DNA of 49,490 nt from the NCBI GenBank assembly GCA_039714315.1, contig JBDLJM010000008.1:1-49490 (forward strand), in the 5' to 3' direction. The notes beneath the pieces are model-generated. The model was given only the letters and a program-made list of their open reading frames with translations. It ran no database searches and was not told the origin of the DNA. The position numbers and the translations under genes are program-made. Source of the stretch: Bacteroidota bacterium (GTDB lineage Bacteria; Bacteroidota; Bacteroidia; Flavobacteriales; JADGDT01). Of the stretch, positions 34,034-43,448 are shown piece by piece (position 1 is the stretch's first letter; each line of letters opens with the position of its first letter).

Positions 34034-35113
34034 ATGAAAAACCATATTACTGTATTGGGGATATTTTTTTTAACATTTATTGGATGTGATACTGATTTAG
34101 TTACAAAAGTAAATCACGATAATGCAAAACTCCAATTTATGGGGCGTATTGCTCAAAGCGATTCTACTTCCGAATTGTATTGGTCCGGAACATCAGTTGA
34201 AATAGTATTTGAAGGAACAGAACTTTCTGCAACACTTAAGGACGGTGGTAAAAATTACTACAATGTTATTATTGATAACGACAGTATCTACACTCTCGAT
34301 TTAGAAAAAGGGAAAAAGAAATATAAGCTTGTCGAAAGTTTAGGTGAAGGAAAACATTCTGTTAAGTTATTCCGCCGTACAGAATGGACTTATGGTAAAA
34401 CAAGTTTTTATGGTTTTAGTTTCGATGAAGCCACAGAAGTTTTGGCGATAGCTAAAAAACAAAAAAACATCGAATTTTACGGGAATTCTATTACAAGTGG
34501 TTGGGCTGTTGAAGACTATTCAGGAAAAGATAATGCTAAAGGAACAAACACAAATAATTGGTATAGCTATGCAGCAGTAACGGCTCGTCATTTCGATGCT
34601 GATTATACATGTATATCTCGTGGAGGAATTGGTGTTACAGTAAGTTGGTACCCTATGAGAATGTCCGAAATGTACGATAGATTAAATCCGGATGATGCTA
34701 ATAGTAAATGGGATTTCACAAAATCAACTCCCGATGTAGTGGTGGTTAACCTTCTTCAAAATGATGCTTTTTTAGTTGTAAAACCAAACAATAACCAGTT
34801 TAAAGAGCGTTTTGGTGAAACAGCTCCAACAGATGAATTTTTGTCGAATGCTTATGCCGATTTTATTTCAACAATACGAGGCAAGTACCCTAATGCCGAA
34901 ATTGTTTGTTTGTTGGGGAATATGACAATAACTCAAGAAGGATCTAAATGGCCGACAATTGTTGCTAAGGCAGTAAACTCTTTGAAGGACGAAAAAATCA
35001 GCACTGTTTTTGTGCCGTATAAAAATACGCCGGGACATCCACGAATTGAAGAGCAGCAGATTATTGCTGATAGTTTGATATCAAATATTAATAAAAATAT
35101 AAACTGGAACTAA
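34034..35113 (+). CDS. CE2-like acetyl esterase lipoprotein (jelly roll plus SGNH hydrolase)
   Basis: The 359-residue lipoprotein (lipobox LTFIGC, Cys18) has an N-terminal beta-sandwich (about 28-140) and an SGNH hydrolase domain (about 145-355), the arrangement of carbohydrate esterase family 2. The nucleophile Ser is in FYGNSITSGWA, the oxyanion residues are near ISRGGIG and LLQND, and the catalytic His is in TPGHPRIEEQQ. CE2 enzymes often rely on a Ser-His dyad, consistent with no Asp at the usual DxxH position here. It should deacetylate a polysaccharide in the periplasm or at the outer membrane. Confidence 0.85.
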   Translation: MKNHITVLGIFFLTFIGCDTDLVTKVNHDNAKLQFMGRIAQSDSTSELYWSGTSVEIVFEGTELSATLKDGGKNYYNVIIDNDSIYTLDLEKGKKKYKLVESLGEGKHSVKLFRRTEWTYGKTSFYGFSFDEATEVLAIAKKQKNIEFYGNSITSGWAVEDYSGKDNAKGTNTNNWYSYAAVTARHFDADYTCISRGGIGVTVSWYPMRMSEMYDRLNPDDANSKWDFTKSTPDVVVVNLLQNDAFLVVKPNNNQFKERFGETAPTDEFLSNAYADFISTIRGKYPNAEIVCLLGNMTITQEGSKWPTIVAKAVNSLKDEKISTVFVPYKNTPGHPRIEEQQIIADSLISNINKNINWN

Positions 35114-35179
35114 CCACACGATGTAAATTGCACGATATCAAGGCTATTATACTTAACGACATAGCCTACTACCACAAAT

Positions 35180-35245
35180 TGACAAATAGTTATACGTAAT
35201 TGTCAATTTGTGTATTGTAGCCTAATTAAGATAAATTGTACTTTG
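35180..35245 (+). promoter_or_regulatory. Regulon site 5: operator and promoter of the GH9 gene
   Basis: Half-sites TGACAAATAGTTATACG (35180) and TGTCAATTTGTGTATTG (35201) are 21 bp apart. TTG at 35215-35217 is followed by 20-21 bp and TACTTTG (35239-35245). The leader would be only about 15-20 nt. Confidence 0.82.
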
Positions 35246-35267
35246 GAATAAAAATTTAATGTAAGCT

Positions 35268-37649
35268 ATGTACACTAATCTTAAGGTGTTTAAACTCCAA
35301 AAAGTAGTTGCTTTTGCTGTTGTTTTTGTAATGACAACTACTGCATTTGCACAACAAAACAATAAGTATTTACAAGCCGATTATTCAAAGTCGCTCGAGG
35401 CTATTTGGGATAAAAAAGAAGTGAAAGATTCTAAAATTATCGATGATTGTGAATCATTGGAAGGATGGGATTATGGAGCTTTGGGAAAGGCAGAATTATC
35501 AAGTAGATATTTTAAAAGTGGAAAAACATCAATAAAACTTACTTCGCCTGCTGAGTATAAAGACGGTTCGGAATATCCTATAGCCTATATGGAGCGATTT
35601 ATGAATGGCGCTAATATAGAAAAGTACAATCGTATTGCTGTTTGGATTTATGCCGAACATAAAAATGCTGATTTCTTTTATGTGTCTATAGAGTTTAAAA
35701 ACGATGGAAAAGAAAAAGTTCCGCAAAGAGTTCGTAAAGCCGGTAAAAATTATGTAAAACTAGAAACGGGAAAATGGAATAGAGTTTATTGGGAAATACC
35801 TTCTATGCCCCGCGATAAAGTAAAAGCAATAGCATTTGTATATACTATAAAAGGGAAGTCATTTAGAGGAGTAGGAGATGAAGTTTCTATTTATGTAGAT
35901 GATTTTGAACTTCAAAAAGTAGATGCTGATATAGATGAGAGCTGGAAGGTTGCACCCGGAAAAATTGCCTATAGCCACAATGGATATCTACCTGAATTCG
36001 AAAAAACAGCACTTGTAAATAATGTAAAAGCAAAGGAGTTTTCGATTGTTGACGTAAAAAGCCATAAAGTGGTTCTTAGCAAAAAAATAACTGCAAAAAA
36101 CACCCGTTTTGGAAAGTTTCAACTATTAGATTTTTCGGAATTAAAAAAAGAAGGAAGATATAAGATTGTGGTTGGAGGTTTAGAGAGTAAATCTTTTGCA
36201 ATTGGAAAAAATATTTGGGAACAAAGTATTTGGAATAACCTTAATTTTTGGAAAGCCGAACGCTGTGGTCAAACTGTAGATGGTATTCACGGTAATTGTC
36301 ACGCCGATGTGGTTTGTGAACATAACGGAAATAAGATTGTTGTAAATGGAGGTTGGCACGATGCCGGCGATTTAACTCAGATGATTTACAATACTGGCGA
36401 TGCAGTTGTAGCAATGTTGGAGTTGGCATCAAAGGTAGAAAAGTTGAATCCTAAAATGTATAATGCTTTTGTAGATGAAGCAAAATGGGGATTAGACTGG
36501 ATGTTGAAAACCCGTTTTGAAGATGGTTATCGTCATACTTTCGGAGGAATGTCGAAATATACTGATGGAGTTATGGGTACAAGTGACGATATTGTTTTTG
36601 AAGCTAAAAACCTTCCTTACGATAATTTTTTAAGTGCAATGGTATTGTCAAATTCAGCATTGTTTTTTCAAGAAAGTAATCCGGTTTTAGCACAGCGATG
36701 CAAAGAAGCTGCAATTGAAGACTGGAAATTTGCTACAGAAGGAATTACAGAGCTAAATGTAGAGCTTTGTGGAAATGCAACAATAGCCTCTATTAACTTA
36801 TTCAATCTTACTAATAACGGTAAGTATAAAGCAAAAGCAATAGAGTGGGGTGATGTATTGGTTGAAAGTCAACAAAAAGAGAAAACAAACTGGAGTGTTC
36901 CTTTATCAGGATTCTTTTATAAGTCGCCAAAACACGAGCAAATTTTACGATATAATCCAATAGGGATGGATCAGGCTCCGATTATTGCATTAAATAATTT
37001 ATATAAAGCTTTTCCTGAAAATCATGATGCAAAAAAATGGTATAACTCCCTAAAACTTTATGTGGAGTATATTAAAGAAACTTCGAAATTGTCTAATCCA
37101 TTTGAGATGATTCCTCAATCGATATACAATGTAAATGAAGTTCATAAACCTAGTGTTTACGGATTTAACCAGTCAACTTTGGCAAAATATAAAAAGTACG
37201 AGGATAAAGAGCCAATGTATGTAAAACAGGTAGAAAATGGATTAATACTCGGGGATGGGAATTATTTAAAAACCTTTCCGGTTTGGTATTCGCACCGTGG
37301 AAGTGCAGGAATTCAGCTTTCTCAGGCAAAAGGACTTTCTGTGGCATCGAAGCTAGTAGGCGATAAAGCCGGGCAGGAATTAGCAGTAAAACAGTTGCAG
37401 TGGATAGTGGGGCGTAACCCATTTGCGCAGAGTACTGTTTATGGCGAAGGATATGATTTTCCTCCAATGTATTTTGCATCATCTGGTCCTTTAGTAGGAG
37501 CTTTAGCCTGCGGTATTCAAACTTTTGCTAATAGAGATATCCCTAATTGGCCTGCAGCAGCTTGTTATAATTATAAGGAAATTTGGACTCATACCACATC
37601 GAGATATTTGTGGTTGATTAGTGAATTTATCGATGTTGATTTGCAGTAG
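35268..37649 (+). CDS. Glycoside hydrolase family 9 (endo-beta-glucanase type)
   Basis: The 793-residue protein has a signal peptide (to about 29, TTAFAQ), a carbohydrate-binding-like beta domain (about 58-215; CESLEGWDYG and IYVDDFELQ), a CelD-type Ig domain (about 225-315) and an alpha/alpha-barrel GH9 domain (about 318-790). Catalytic Asp residues lie in GGWHDAGDLTQM, WYSHRGSAG supplies the conserved His, and the acid Glu is probably in YKEIWTH. GH9 enzymes invert beta-1,4-glucosidic linkages. It has no T9SS sorting domain, so it probably works in the periplasm on imported oligosaccharides. It has its own regulon site. Confidence 0.92.
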   Translation: MYTNLKVFKLQKVVAFAVVFVMTTTAFAQQNNKYLQADYSKSLEAIWDKKEVKDSKIIDDCESLEGWDYGALGKAELSSRYFKSGKTSIKLTSPAEYKDGSEYPIAYMERFMNGANIEKYNRIAVWIYAEHKNADFFYVSIEFKNDGKEKVPQRVRKAGKNYVKLETGKWNRVYWEIPSMPRDKVKAIAFVYTIKGKSFRGVGDEVSIYVDDFELQKVDADIDESWKVAPGKIAYSHNGYLPEFEKTALVNNVKAKEFSIVDVKSHKVVLSKKITAKNTRFGKFQLLDFSELKKEGRYKIVVGGLESKSFAIGKNIWEQSIWNNLNFWKAERCGQTVDGIHGNCHADVVCEHNGNKIVVNGGWHDAGDLTQMIYNTGDAVVAMLELASKVEKLNPKMYNAFVDEAKWGLDWMLKTRFEDGYRHTFGGMSKYTDGVMGTSDDIVFEAKNLPYDNFLSAMVLSNSALFFQESNPVLAQRCKEAAIEDWKFATEGITELNVELCGNATIASINLFNLTNNGKYKAKAIEWGDVLVESQQKEKTNWSVPLSGFFYKSPKHEQILRYNPIGMDQAPIIALNNLYKAFPENHDAKKWYNSLKLYVEYIKETSKLSNPFEMIPQSIYNVNEVHKPSVYGFNQSTLAKYKKYEDKEPMYVKQVENGLILGDGNYLKTFPVWYSHRGSAGIQLSQAKGLSVASKLVGDKAGQELAVKQLQWIVGRNPFAQSTVYGEGYDFPPMYFASSGPLVGALACGIQTFANRDIPNWPAAACYNYKEIWTHTTSRYLWLISEFIDVDLQ

Positions 37650-37655
37650 TAAATG

Positions 37656-37721
37656 GATCATTTAATTGTGTAGGATTGTCATTTAGTGCATTGCTATTGT
37701 GATTTGATCTTTGTTATATTG
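37656..37721 (+). promoter_or_regulatory. Regulon site 6: operator and promoter of the T9SS hydrolase-like gene
   Basis: Half-sites GATCATTTAATTGTGTA (37656) and TGTCATTTAGTGCATTG (37677) are 21 bp apart. TTG at 37691-37693, 20 bp, then TTATATTG at 37714-37721. The proximal half is the exact regulon consensus. Confidence 0.85.
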
Positions 37722-37744
37722 CATAATAAATTTTTATAGAGAAT

Positions 37745-39283
37745 ATGAATAAGCGAATTAAAATAATAACAGTTTTTGTGTTAGTGTTCAATTTTGTGAA
37801 TGCACAAAATTATGATGTTGCTCCTATGCAACCAACAAGTGCAGATATGGCTTTTGATGGTGAACAAGATTATTTTCCTCTAGGTGTTTGGATGCAACAA
37901 ACTAGTAAAGTAGAAGATTATAAAGCAATTGGAATAAATAATTATACTGCTTTGTGGGAAGGTTTAACAGCTCAAAAAGAAGCTGATTTAAAAGCAGCAG
38001 GAATGCCTTTAATAGTTGATCCTGTTGGATATATACATAGTACAGGAGAAACAAATGATTATGCATTAACTTTGTCGGAAGAAGATAGAAAGTTTATTAA
38101 AGCTTGGCTTAGCCCAACTGATGAACCTGATAATCCAAAGAAAAATCCTGAAACAGGAAAATATGATATTTATGTTTCTCCCGATTCAACTTATGCAATG
38201 TACGAGCATATAAAGGAAATAACTAATGATGGAAAACCAGTGTATTTAGGTATAGGACGTGGAGTTTCTGATATAAACTGGGTAGGAAGAGGCGCAAATA
38301 CCGGAAAATGGGAAATGTATGCTGAAGAAACATATGGTTATGTAACCGAAAGTGGTTCATGGATAAATGATGAAAGTACACCTGCAATAGGATTCTGTAA
38401 AGGAGGAGATATAGTTCATTATGATATATATCCTGCAAATTATATGGATAGAAAATTGGAGTGGGTACCAAAAGGTGTTGATAGTCTGGTAAGCTGGTCA
38501 AAGCCAGGAAAACCGATTTTTGTAGCGATTGAAGCTTCACAGATAAAGGATGAATATGGAGAACCAACACCAAGTGAAATTCGTACAGAAATATGGATGT
38601 CTATTATTCATGGAGCAAGAGGAGTAGTTTATTTTTCACATAGTTGGGTAGGAGGAACAACTAATGAGGATGCTTTATTGGATAATACTGAAATAGCAAA
38701 TGGAATTAAAGATATAAATGCCGAAATTACTTCTTTGGCTTCTGTGATTAATAGCCCTAACGAGTCGTTTGTTCAAGCTAAGCTTGTTTATAATCCCGAT
38801 TTTTATGGAACTATTGATTATGTATGTAAGTCGTTTGAAGACGATCACTACGTATTTGCGGTTGAAATGAGTAATAAAAAGAAAAAAGTAGAATTCTTTG
38901 TTCCTTCAGGAGTAACTTCTGTAGAAGTTATAAATGAAGATAGAACAATTGAAGTAGTTGACGGTAAGTTTAAAGATACTTTTGAAGCATATGATACTCA
39001 TTTATATAAATTATTGCCGAGTGGAGTAAACTTGTCGGAGAACGATAAGGTAATCGAGAGAAATATAGAAATATATCCTAACCCAACTACAGGACAAGTT
39101 TATGTAGGAGAAGATACTTCGGATAATGTTAATAAAATTGAAGTTTACTCTATGCAGGGGCAACTTATAAAGGTAGTAAGTAATCAGGATAATATAGATC
39201 TTTCTTTTGCAAGAAATCAGATGTTACTGTTAAAGATATATAGTAACAAAGGTGTTAAAACAGCAAAAGTTAGTGTGAAATAA
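37745..39283 (+). CDS. T9SS-secreted (beta/alpha)8 glycosidase-like protein
   Basis: The 512-residue protein has a signal peptide (to about 20, FVNAQ), a TIM-barrel-like domain (about 40-345), a small beta domain (about 345-430) and a T9SS type A sorting domain (YPNPTTGQVYVGE, about 438-512). Clan GH-A features are visible: an acid/base candidate Glu127 in SPTDEPDN and a nucleophile candidate Glu263 in FVAIEASQI, just before the beta-8 strand HGARGVVYFSHS. It is a paralogue of the lipoprotein at 28999, which keeps the first Glu but not the second. It is probably the surface enzyme that makes the first cuts. I cannot name a GH family. Confidence 0.75.
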   Translation: MNKRIKIITVFVLVFNFVNAQNYDVAPMQPTSADMAFDGEQDYFPLGVWMQQTSKVEDYKAIGINNYTALWEGLTAQKEADLKAAGMPLIVDPVGYIHSTGETNDYALTLSEEDRKFIKAWLSPTDEPDNPKKNPETGKYDIYVSPDSTYAMYEHIKEITNDGKPVYLGIGRGVSDINWVGRGANTGKWEMYAEETYGYVTESGSWINDESTPAIGFCKGGDIVHYDIYPANYMDRKLEWVPKGVDSLVSWSKPGKPIFVAIEASQIKDEYGEPTPSEIRTEIWMSIIHGARGVVYFSHSWVGGTTNEDALLDNTEIANGIKDINAEITSLASVINSPNESFVQAKLVYNPDFYGTIDYVCKSFEDDHYVFAVEMSNKKKKVEFFVPSGVTSVEVINEDRTIEVVDGKFKDTFEAYDTHLYKLLPSGVNLSENDKVIERNIEIYPNPTTGQVYVGEDTSDNVNKIEVYSMQGQLIKVVSNQDNIDLSFARNQMLLLKIYSNKGVKTAKVSVK

Positions 39284-39307
39284 ATATCATTTAAAAATGA
39301 ATTATAG

Positions 39308-39353
39308 ACCCCACTTGATAAAAAGATAAAGCTTTGTTAAGTGGGGTTTGTTT
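39308..39353 (+). terminator. Terminator between two T9SS protein genes
   Basis: The perfect 9-bp stem ACCCCACTT / AAGTGGGGT has a loop of about 22 nt and is followed by TTGTTTT. It lies 20 bp before the next start codon, so the next gene needs read-through or a promoter inside this region. Confidence 0.75.
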
Positions 39354-39373
39354 TACCAAATAAATTCTTATAT

Positions 39374-41023
39374 ATGGTTAAAAAAATACTTTATATTTTA
39401 GTACTACTCCCAATGGTTTCATTCTCTCAGGAATATTCTGAATACATGGAAAAGATTGGAGAATCATCTCGTACCAGCTATGTAATGTATACAGCCAATA
39501 ATGGAGATTTGTACTATGTAGATATTGATGAAGCCGATTATCTTGATATGTTGAAGTACGAAAAAAGTTCAGGAGAAACTGTAGTTATCGCAGAGAATTT
39601 TGCCTACAGGTTTAATGATCAGGGTATAGAAAGAAATGAAGGAATCGGTTCAATTGCTCCTACAGCCGATGGAAATACAGTTTATTGTATGACAACTGAC
39701 GGCCGTAATCCCGAGATATTTAAATTGGATGTATTAAGTGATACTTATGTTTCTGTTGTAAAAGTATTTGTAGAAGATCCTTTTATGGGGTTTCCTGCAG
39801 GATGGAGAATATTTAATATGACTTTAAGCGAAGATGAGAAGTCGATATTTATAGTTAATAATAATGCAAGTTACGATAATAAAGGAGTTTACAAGGTTGA
39901 TATAGAAACAGGTATAACAAATAAAGTGTTGTCTTTGAGTGAGTTGTTAGGATCCGAAAATCTGTGTTTTGGAGGTGTAAATGTTTGGGATAACGATCAC
40001 AACTTCTATGTTCCGGTTTGGCGATATGCTAACCCTGAATGGCCGGATTATATACCTGAAAATGATAATACTTTAAAAGTTCTTAAAGTACATGTTGAGG
40101 GAGACACCTATAGTGCAGAAAAAATTTACTTTACCGATAACGGACAAGAGGATGGAGCTCCTTTGTTACCGGGTTTTAGAAATCACTCCTGTTGGTCGGG
40201 GATTGGGGCTTCTTCACTTGGAAATATTTATATAGCTTCGAGTAACCATTATCAAACTTCGGATGGAAATGGAATTCACGGAAATGTTGCAATTTATAAG
40301 TACGATCCGGTTGCAGATAAAATGAGTTTTATAAATGATATTAAATCTGTTTCAGAATCTGTTAACAACTGGATAGGCGACGAGAGTCAGCATAAAGTAC
40401 ATACTTTCCTTCTGGAAAACAGTGATGGTAAAATATATTTTGCATCAGACGATTATGAACCCAGTAGTACTACTAGAGGCGGTCATGTTTATACTTTGGA
40501 TATAAATACAGATGAAATAGTCGATTACAGTAAAACTCAGGATTATGTTATGTTGGAGGATTTTGCTGTTATAGATAATGGAACAGAACCAAGTGCTACA
40601 AGTGGTGTGTTCATTGAACGTTACGGGATTAAAGGGCTTTCTTTAAACTCAAATTCACCGAACGATCTATACGCTATGACTTTTTCTTATAATGATTATA
40701 ATCCTTCTGATGAAAAACATGAGTTTAATTCCGGTTATGTTATTAAGCATGCAATTGATGGAGTATTAGGTATTGGTGATGAATTAACAGTAGAGCTAAG
40801 TATGTATCCAAATCCTGTTAGTAATGGTCGTTTCGAAATTAAATTTGCTCATAGTAACTTCAGCGTGCAGATATTAAATCTAAACGGACAAATTGTTTAT
40901 GCTAACGATATGCAAAACGATGTGTCCGTAATTTCAACATTAAACTTGAATGCAGGTATGTATTTGGTTAAAGTTTCGACTGATGATTATAAAACGTTTA
41001 CGAAGAAGCTTATTGTGAGGTAA
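39374..41023 (+). CDS. T9SS-secreted beta-propeller-like protein of unknown activity
   Basis: I start at the ATG at 39374 (MVKKILYILV), because the 11 codons upstream lie in the terminator. The 549-residue protein has a signal peptide (ending SFSQ), a repeating four-strand pattern (about 25-455) and a T9SS domain (YPNPVSNGRFEIKF to the end). Blade-like units include GSIAPTADGNTVYCM, MTLSEDEKSIFIVN, GASSLGNIYIASSN and ENSDGKIYFASDD. Some polysaccharide lyases (PL22, PL24, PL25) are propellers, so a lyase is possible. Candidate residues are the His in FRNHSCW and in SQHKVHTFL. No family is assigned. Confidence 0.7.
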   Translation: MVKKILYILVLLPMVSFSQEYSEYMEKIGESSRTSYVMYTANNGDLYYVDIDEADYLDMLKYEKSSGETVVIAENFAYRFNDQGIERNEGIGSIAPTADGNTVYCMTTDGRNPEIFKLDVLSDTYVSVVKVFVEDPFMGFPAGWRIFNMTLSEDEKSIFIVNNNASYDNKGVYKVDIETGITNKVLSLSELLGSENLCFGGVNVWDNDHNFYVPVWRYANPEWPDYIPENDNTLKVLKVHVEGDTYSAEKIYFTDNGQEDGAPLLPGFRNHSCWSGIGASSLGNIYIASSNHYQTSDGNGIHGNVAIYKYDPVADKMSFINDIKSVSESVNNWIGDESQHKVHTFLLENSDGKIYFASDDYEPSSTTRGGHVYTLDINTDEIVDYSKTQDYVMLEDFAVIDNGTEPSATSGVFIERYGIKGLSLNSNSPNDLYAMTFSYNDYNPSDEKHEFNSGYVIKHAIDGVLGIGDELTVELSMYPNPVSNGRFEIKFAHSNFSVQILNLNGQIVYANDMQNDVSVISTLNLNAGMYLVKVSTDDYKTFTKKLIVR

Positions 41024-41132
41024 TATTTTAATTTTGATCCTAGAGTTGATGATAATAAATTATTTCTCCTAAAGTAGCCAATAATAAACTTTGTTTCTTA
41101 GAGCCTTAGCGAGAGGTGAAAAACGAACAGTA

Positions 41133-43277
41133 ATGGAAAGCGTATCTAAAAACATAATAAATTACATCTTAAATTTCCGCAAAGGAGATTATTTGTTGGG
41201 ACTGCAGGGCGTGATTAGTATTATGGGGGCATACTTTGTTGCACTGTATTTCCTTGGCACACATGAAGAAGCTCTGATGGCTGCATCGGTATCGGTATTT
41301 ATGTTTATGGAGCATAAGCGATTCGGATTCAGACGTAGAATAGCCCAGTCGCTGGCAATAGTTGGTTTTCAAATTATATTGTTGGTAATAGTCTCAGTAT
41401 TTTTCAGTCAACATATCTTTTTAGCTATTCCATTTCACTTCATACTTTTTTTCTCACTCAATTATTATAATTATTTTGATAGCCCCAATGCGGTTACTTT
41501 AGTTTCGATACAGTTTTTTTATCTGTTGTCTTTAACTGCTCCAATCGAATATGAATTCTTGCCTTATCGAATATTATCTATTATTATAGGTATAGCTGTG
41601 GCAGGTTTTGGTTTGCTTGTGCTTTGGCCAACAAAAACACATAAAATTATAGAGGGGAAATTAAGTAGTTACCTTCGGATAACCCGGCAAATACTGGAGT
41701 GTGAAACTGAAGAGTATATTCAAAAATCGGATGTGATTAAAGTAGATCGCGAAAAGCTTTTTGCCGAAATTATGGATTTGCTTTACGGTTTGAAATATGG
41801 CGATGTCTTTTCTACAACCAAAGGGAAGTTCTTGTTTAAAATAGCTGTAAATATCCAGATATTAAACAGCTCTTTGCATGGTTTAATAAAATCGGGCGAC
41901 TATGAACTAAGCCATAGTGTCGATTCTAAATATCCGGGATTAACAGATGAGTGGAGGTTGGGGTTTATCGAATTAATAAAACTGTTCGAGAAAGCAGTTA
42001 AGGAAGATAAACACGCATTACTTGAGTTAGAAGATAAGTTTCGTGCATTTATAGAGATGACAAATAAGATAATTGGGTGGAGCGAGGAAAATGATGTCGA
42101 TAAATTGAGAGTGAGATTGTCTGAAATAAAATATCAGGTAATAACTCTTATCGATTTTGCTAAGCGATTGATTTTGTTCAATCATGAGTCTGAATATAAA
42201 TCGGAAGATAAATTAGATTTTCTTTTTAGATTCGATAATTTTAGAAATAATATTGTTAAAAGTTTAAGTTTTAGTCAGCCTTCGGTACGCTTTGCTTTTC
42301 ACATGAGTTTATTATTGACTTTAAGTTTAGTTCTTATAGGATATTTCGATGTGTTCGAAGGTTTTTGGGTTCCTATGACCATTTTGCTTATTCTGAAACC
42401 AAATCACGGAGGTACACAAACATTGGCAGTAAAAAGAATTGCCGGAACTGTATTGGGATTGATTTTATCGTTAGGAATAATAGTATATGCTCCACAGGAG
42501 GTAATTGCACCAATAGTAATTCTTGCTGTATTTATCTCTATTTCGGTAATTAAAACAGAGTATAGTTTCGCCGTAATATTTATTACTATGAGTGCCGTAT
42601 TATTGATGGCAATCGATTTTGATGCTACTGATGTATTCTTGTCGCGTTTGATAACCACGAGTTCTGCCGGAGCAGTAGTGTTACTTTCAAATTATTTCTT
42701 ACTACCTAATTGGAGTAAATTCGAGATTAAGAATAAGATGGTTGCTGTATTGAAAAACGATTTGAATGCTCTTAATATGATTATTGATAAAGCTAATCGA
42801 AAACCGGTATCAAAGAACGATATCCGCTTAAGTATGCTTAACTCTTATCAGGGACGAAAACAGATAAAAGAGCTGTACACAGTAATGCGATCAGAGCCTA
42901 AATCGAAGCAGTTAAATAGCTCGATGGGTACTCAGTTTTTGGTAGCTCACGAAAGGTTTAGTTTAAATTATAGTAGGTTTATTTATGCCGTACTAACAAA
43001 GAAAGCTGGTGTAAAACTACCCTTTAATTTTGTTAAGGAAGCATTTAACCAGGCAATCGAAAATATAATTGGTCATATCGAAGGTGATAGCAATATAAGC
43101 GATGATGCACGCGAGTCGATATATAAGTTACATGCCTTCTTGATAGATTTCGAAATGAATGATTCTCTAAACAGAGAAAACCAATCATATATAAGCGATT
43201 TACGCCGAACTACTAAAAGGCTGATAGAGTTGCGCAATTTGGCAGAGAAGAAAGACTTGGTTTTTATTCAGAATTAA
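41133..43277 (+). CDS. FUSC family (YccS/aromatic acid exporter-like) membrane protein
   Basis: The ATG at 41133 (MESVSKNIIN) is chosen over the upstream frame, giving 714 residues. Two blocks of membrane helices (about 20-165 and 385-520) flank a cytoplasmic helical region, and a C-terminal helical part follows. GFWVPMTILLILKPNHGGT is the FUSC/FUSC_2 signature. Relatives (AaeB) export aromatic carboxylic acids, but many have no known role. No regulon site precedes it and its presence within the locus may be incidental. Confidence 0.85.
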   Translation: MESVSKNIINYILNFRKGDYLLGLQGVISIMGAYFVALYFLGTHEEALMAASVSVFMFMEHKRFGFRRRIAQSLAIVGFQIILLVIVSVFFSQHIFLAIPFHFILFFSLNYYNYFDSPNAVTLVSIQFFYLLSLTAPIEYEFLPYRILSIIIGIAVAGFGLLVLWPTKTHKIIEGKLSSYLRITRQILECETEEYIQKSDVIKVDREKLFAEIMDLLYGLKYGDVFSTTKGKFLFKIAVNIQILNSSLHGLIKSGDYELSHSVDSKYPGLTDEWRLGFIELIKLFEKAVKEDKHALLELEDKFRAFIEMTNKIIGWSEENDVDKLRVRLSEIKYQVITLIDFAKRLILFNHESEYKSEDKLDFLFRFDNFRNNIVKSLSFSQPSVRFAFHMSLLLTLSLVLIGYFDVFEGFWVPMTILLILKPNHGGTQTLAVKRIAGTVLGLILSLGIIVYAPQEVIAPIVILAVFISISVIKTEYSFAVIFITMSAVLLMAIDFDATDVFLSRLITTSSAGAVVLLSNYFLLPNWSKFEIKNKMVAVLKNDLNALNMIIDKANRKPVSKNDIRLSMLNSYQGRKQIKELYTVMRSEPKSKQLNSSMGTQFLVAHERFSLNYSRFIYAVLTKKAGVKLPFNFVKEAFNQAIENIIGHIEGDSNISDDARESIYKLHAFLIDFEMNDSLNRENQSYISDLRRTTKRLIELRNLAEKKDLVFIQN

Positions 43278-43337
43278 GTTGTAGACGGTATTATTAACCT
43301 CAATCCTATCTTCGAACTGAGCTTATTAAACCAAAAG

Positions 43338-43404
43338 TATCATTTAGTGTCATAAGTATGCCATTTCATTTATTGCTTTTATAATTACTTAGGTTGTACA
43401 TTCG
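43338..43404 (+). promoter_or_regulatory. Regulon site 7: operator and promoter of the 986-residue protein
   Basis: Half-sites TATCATTTAGTGTCATA (43338) and TGCCATTTCATTTATTG (43359) are 21 bp apart. TTG at 43373-43375 is followed by 21 bp and TACATTCG (43397-43404). Here the distal half matches the consensus better than the proximal one does. Confidence 0.8.
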
Positions 43405-43448
43405 TACAAACGATTGTATTTTGTAAAATCAATAAAAAATATAGTGCT

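Noticed and set aside
39286-39302. Regulon half-site (TATCATTTAAAAATGAA) before the propeller-like gene
   Set aside because: The match stops after TATCATTTA, no paired half or -7 box at the required spacing is seen, and a terminator follows.
39341-39373. Upstream start for the propeller-like protein
   Set aside because: The extra codons lie within the terminator hairpin and T-run, and the signal peptide begins at the Met at 39374.
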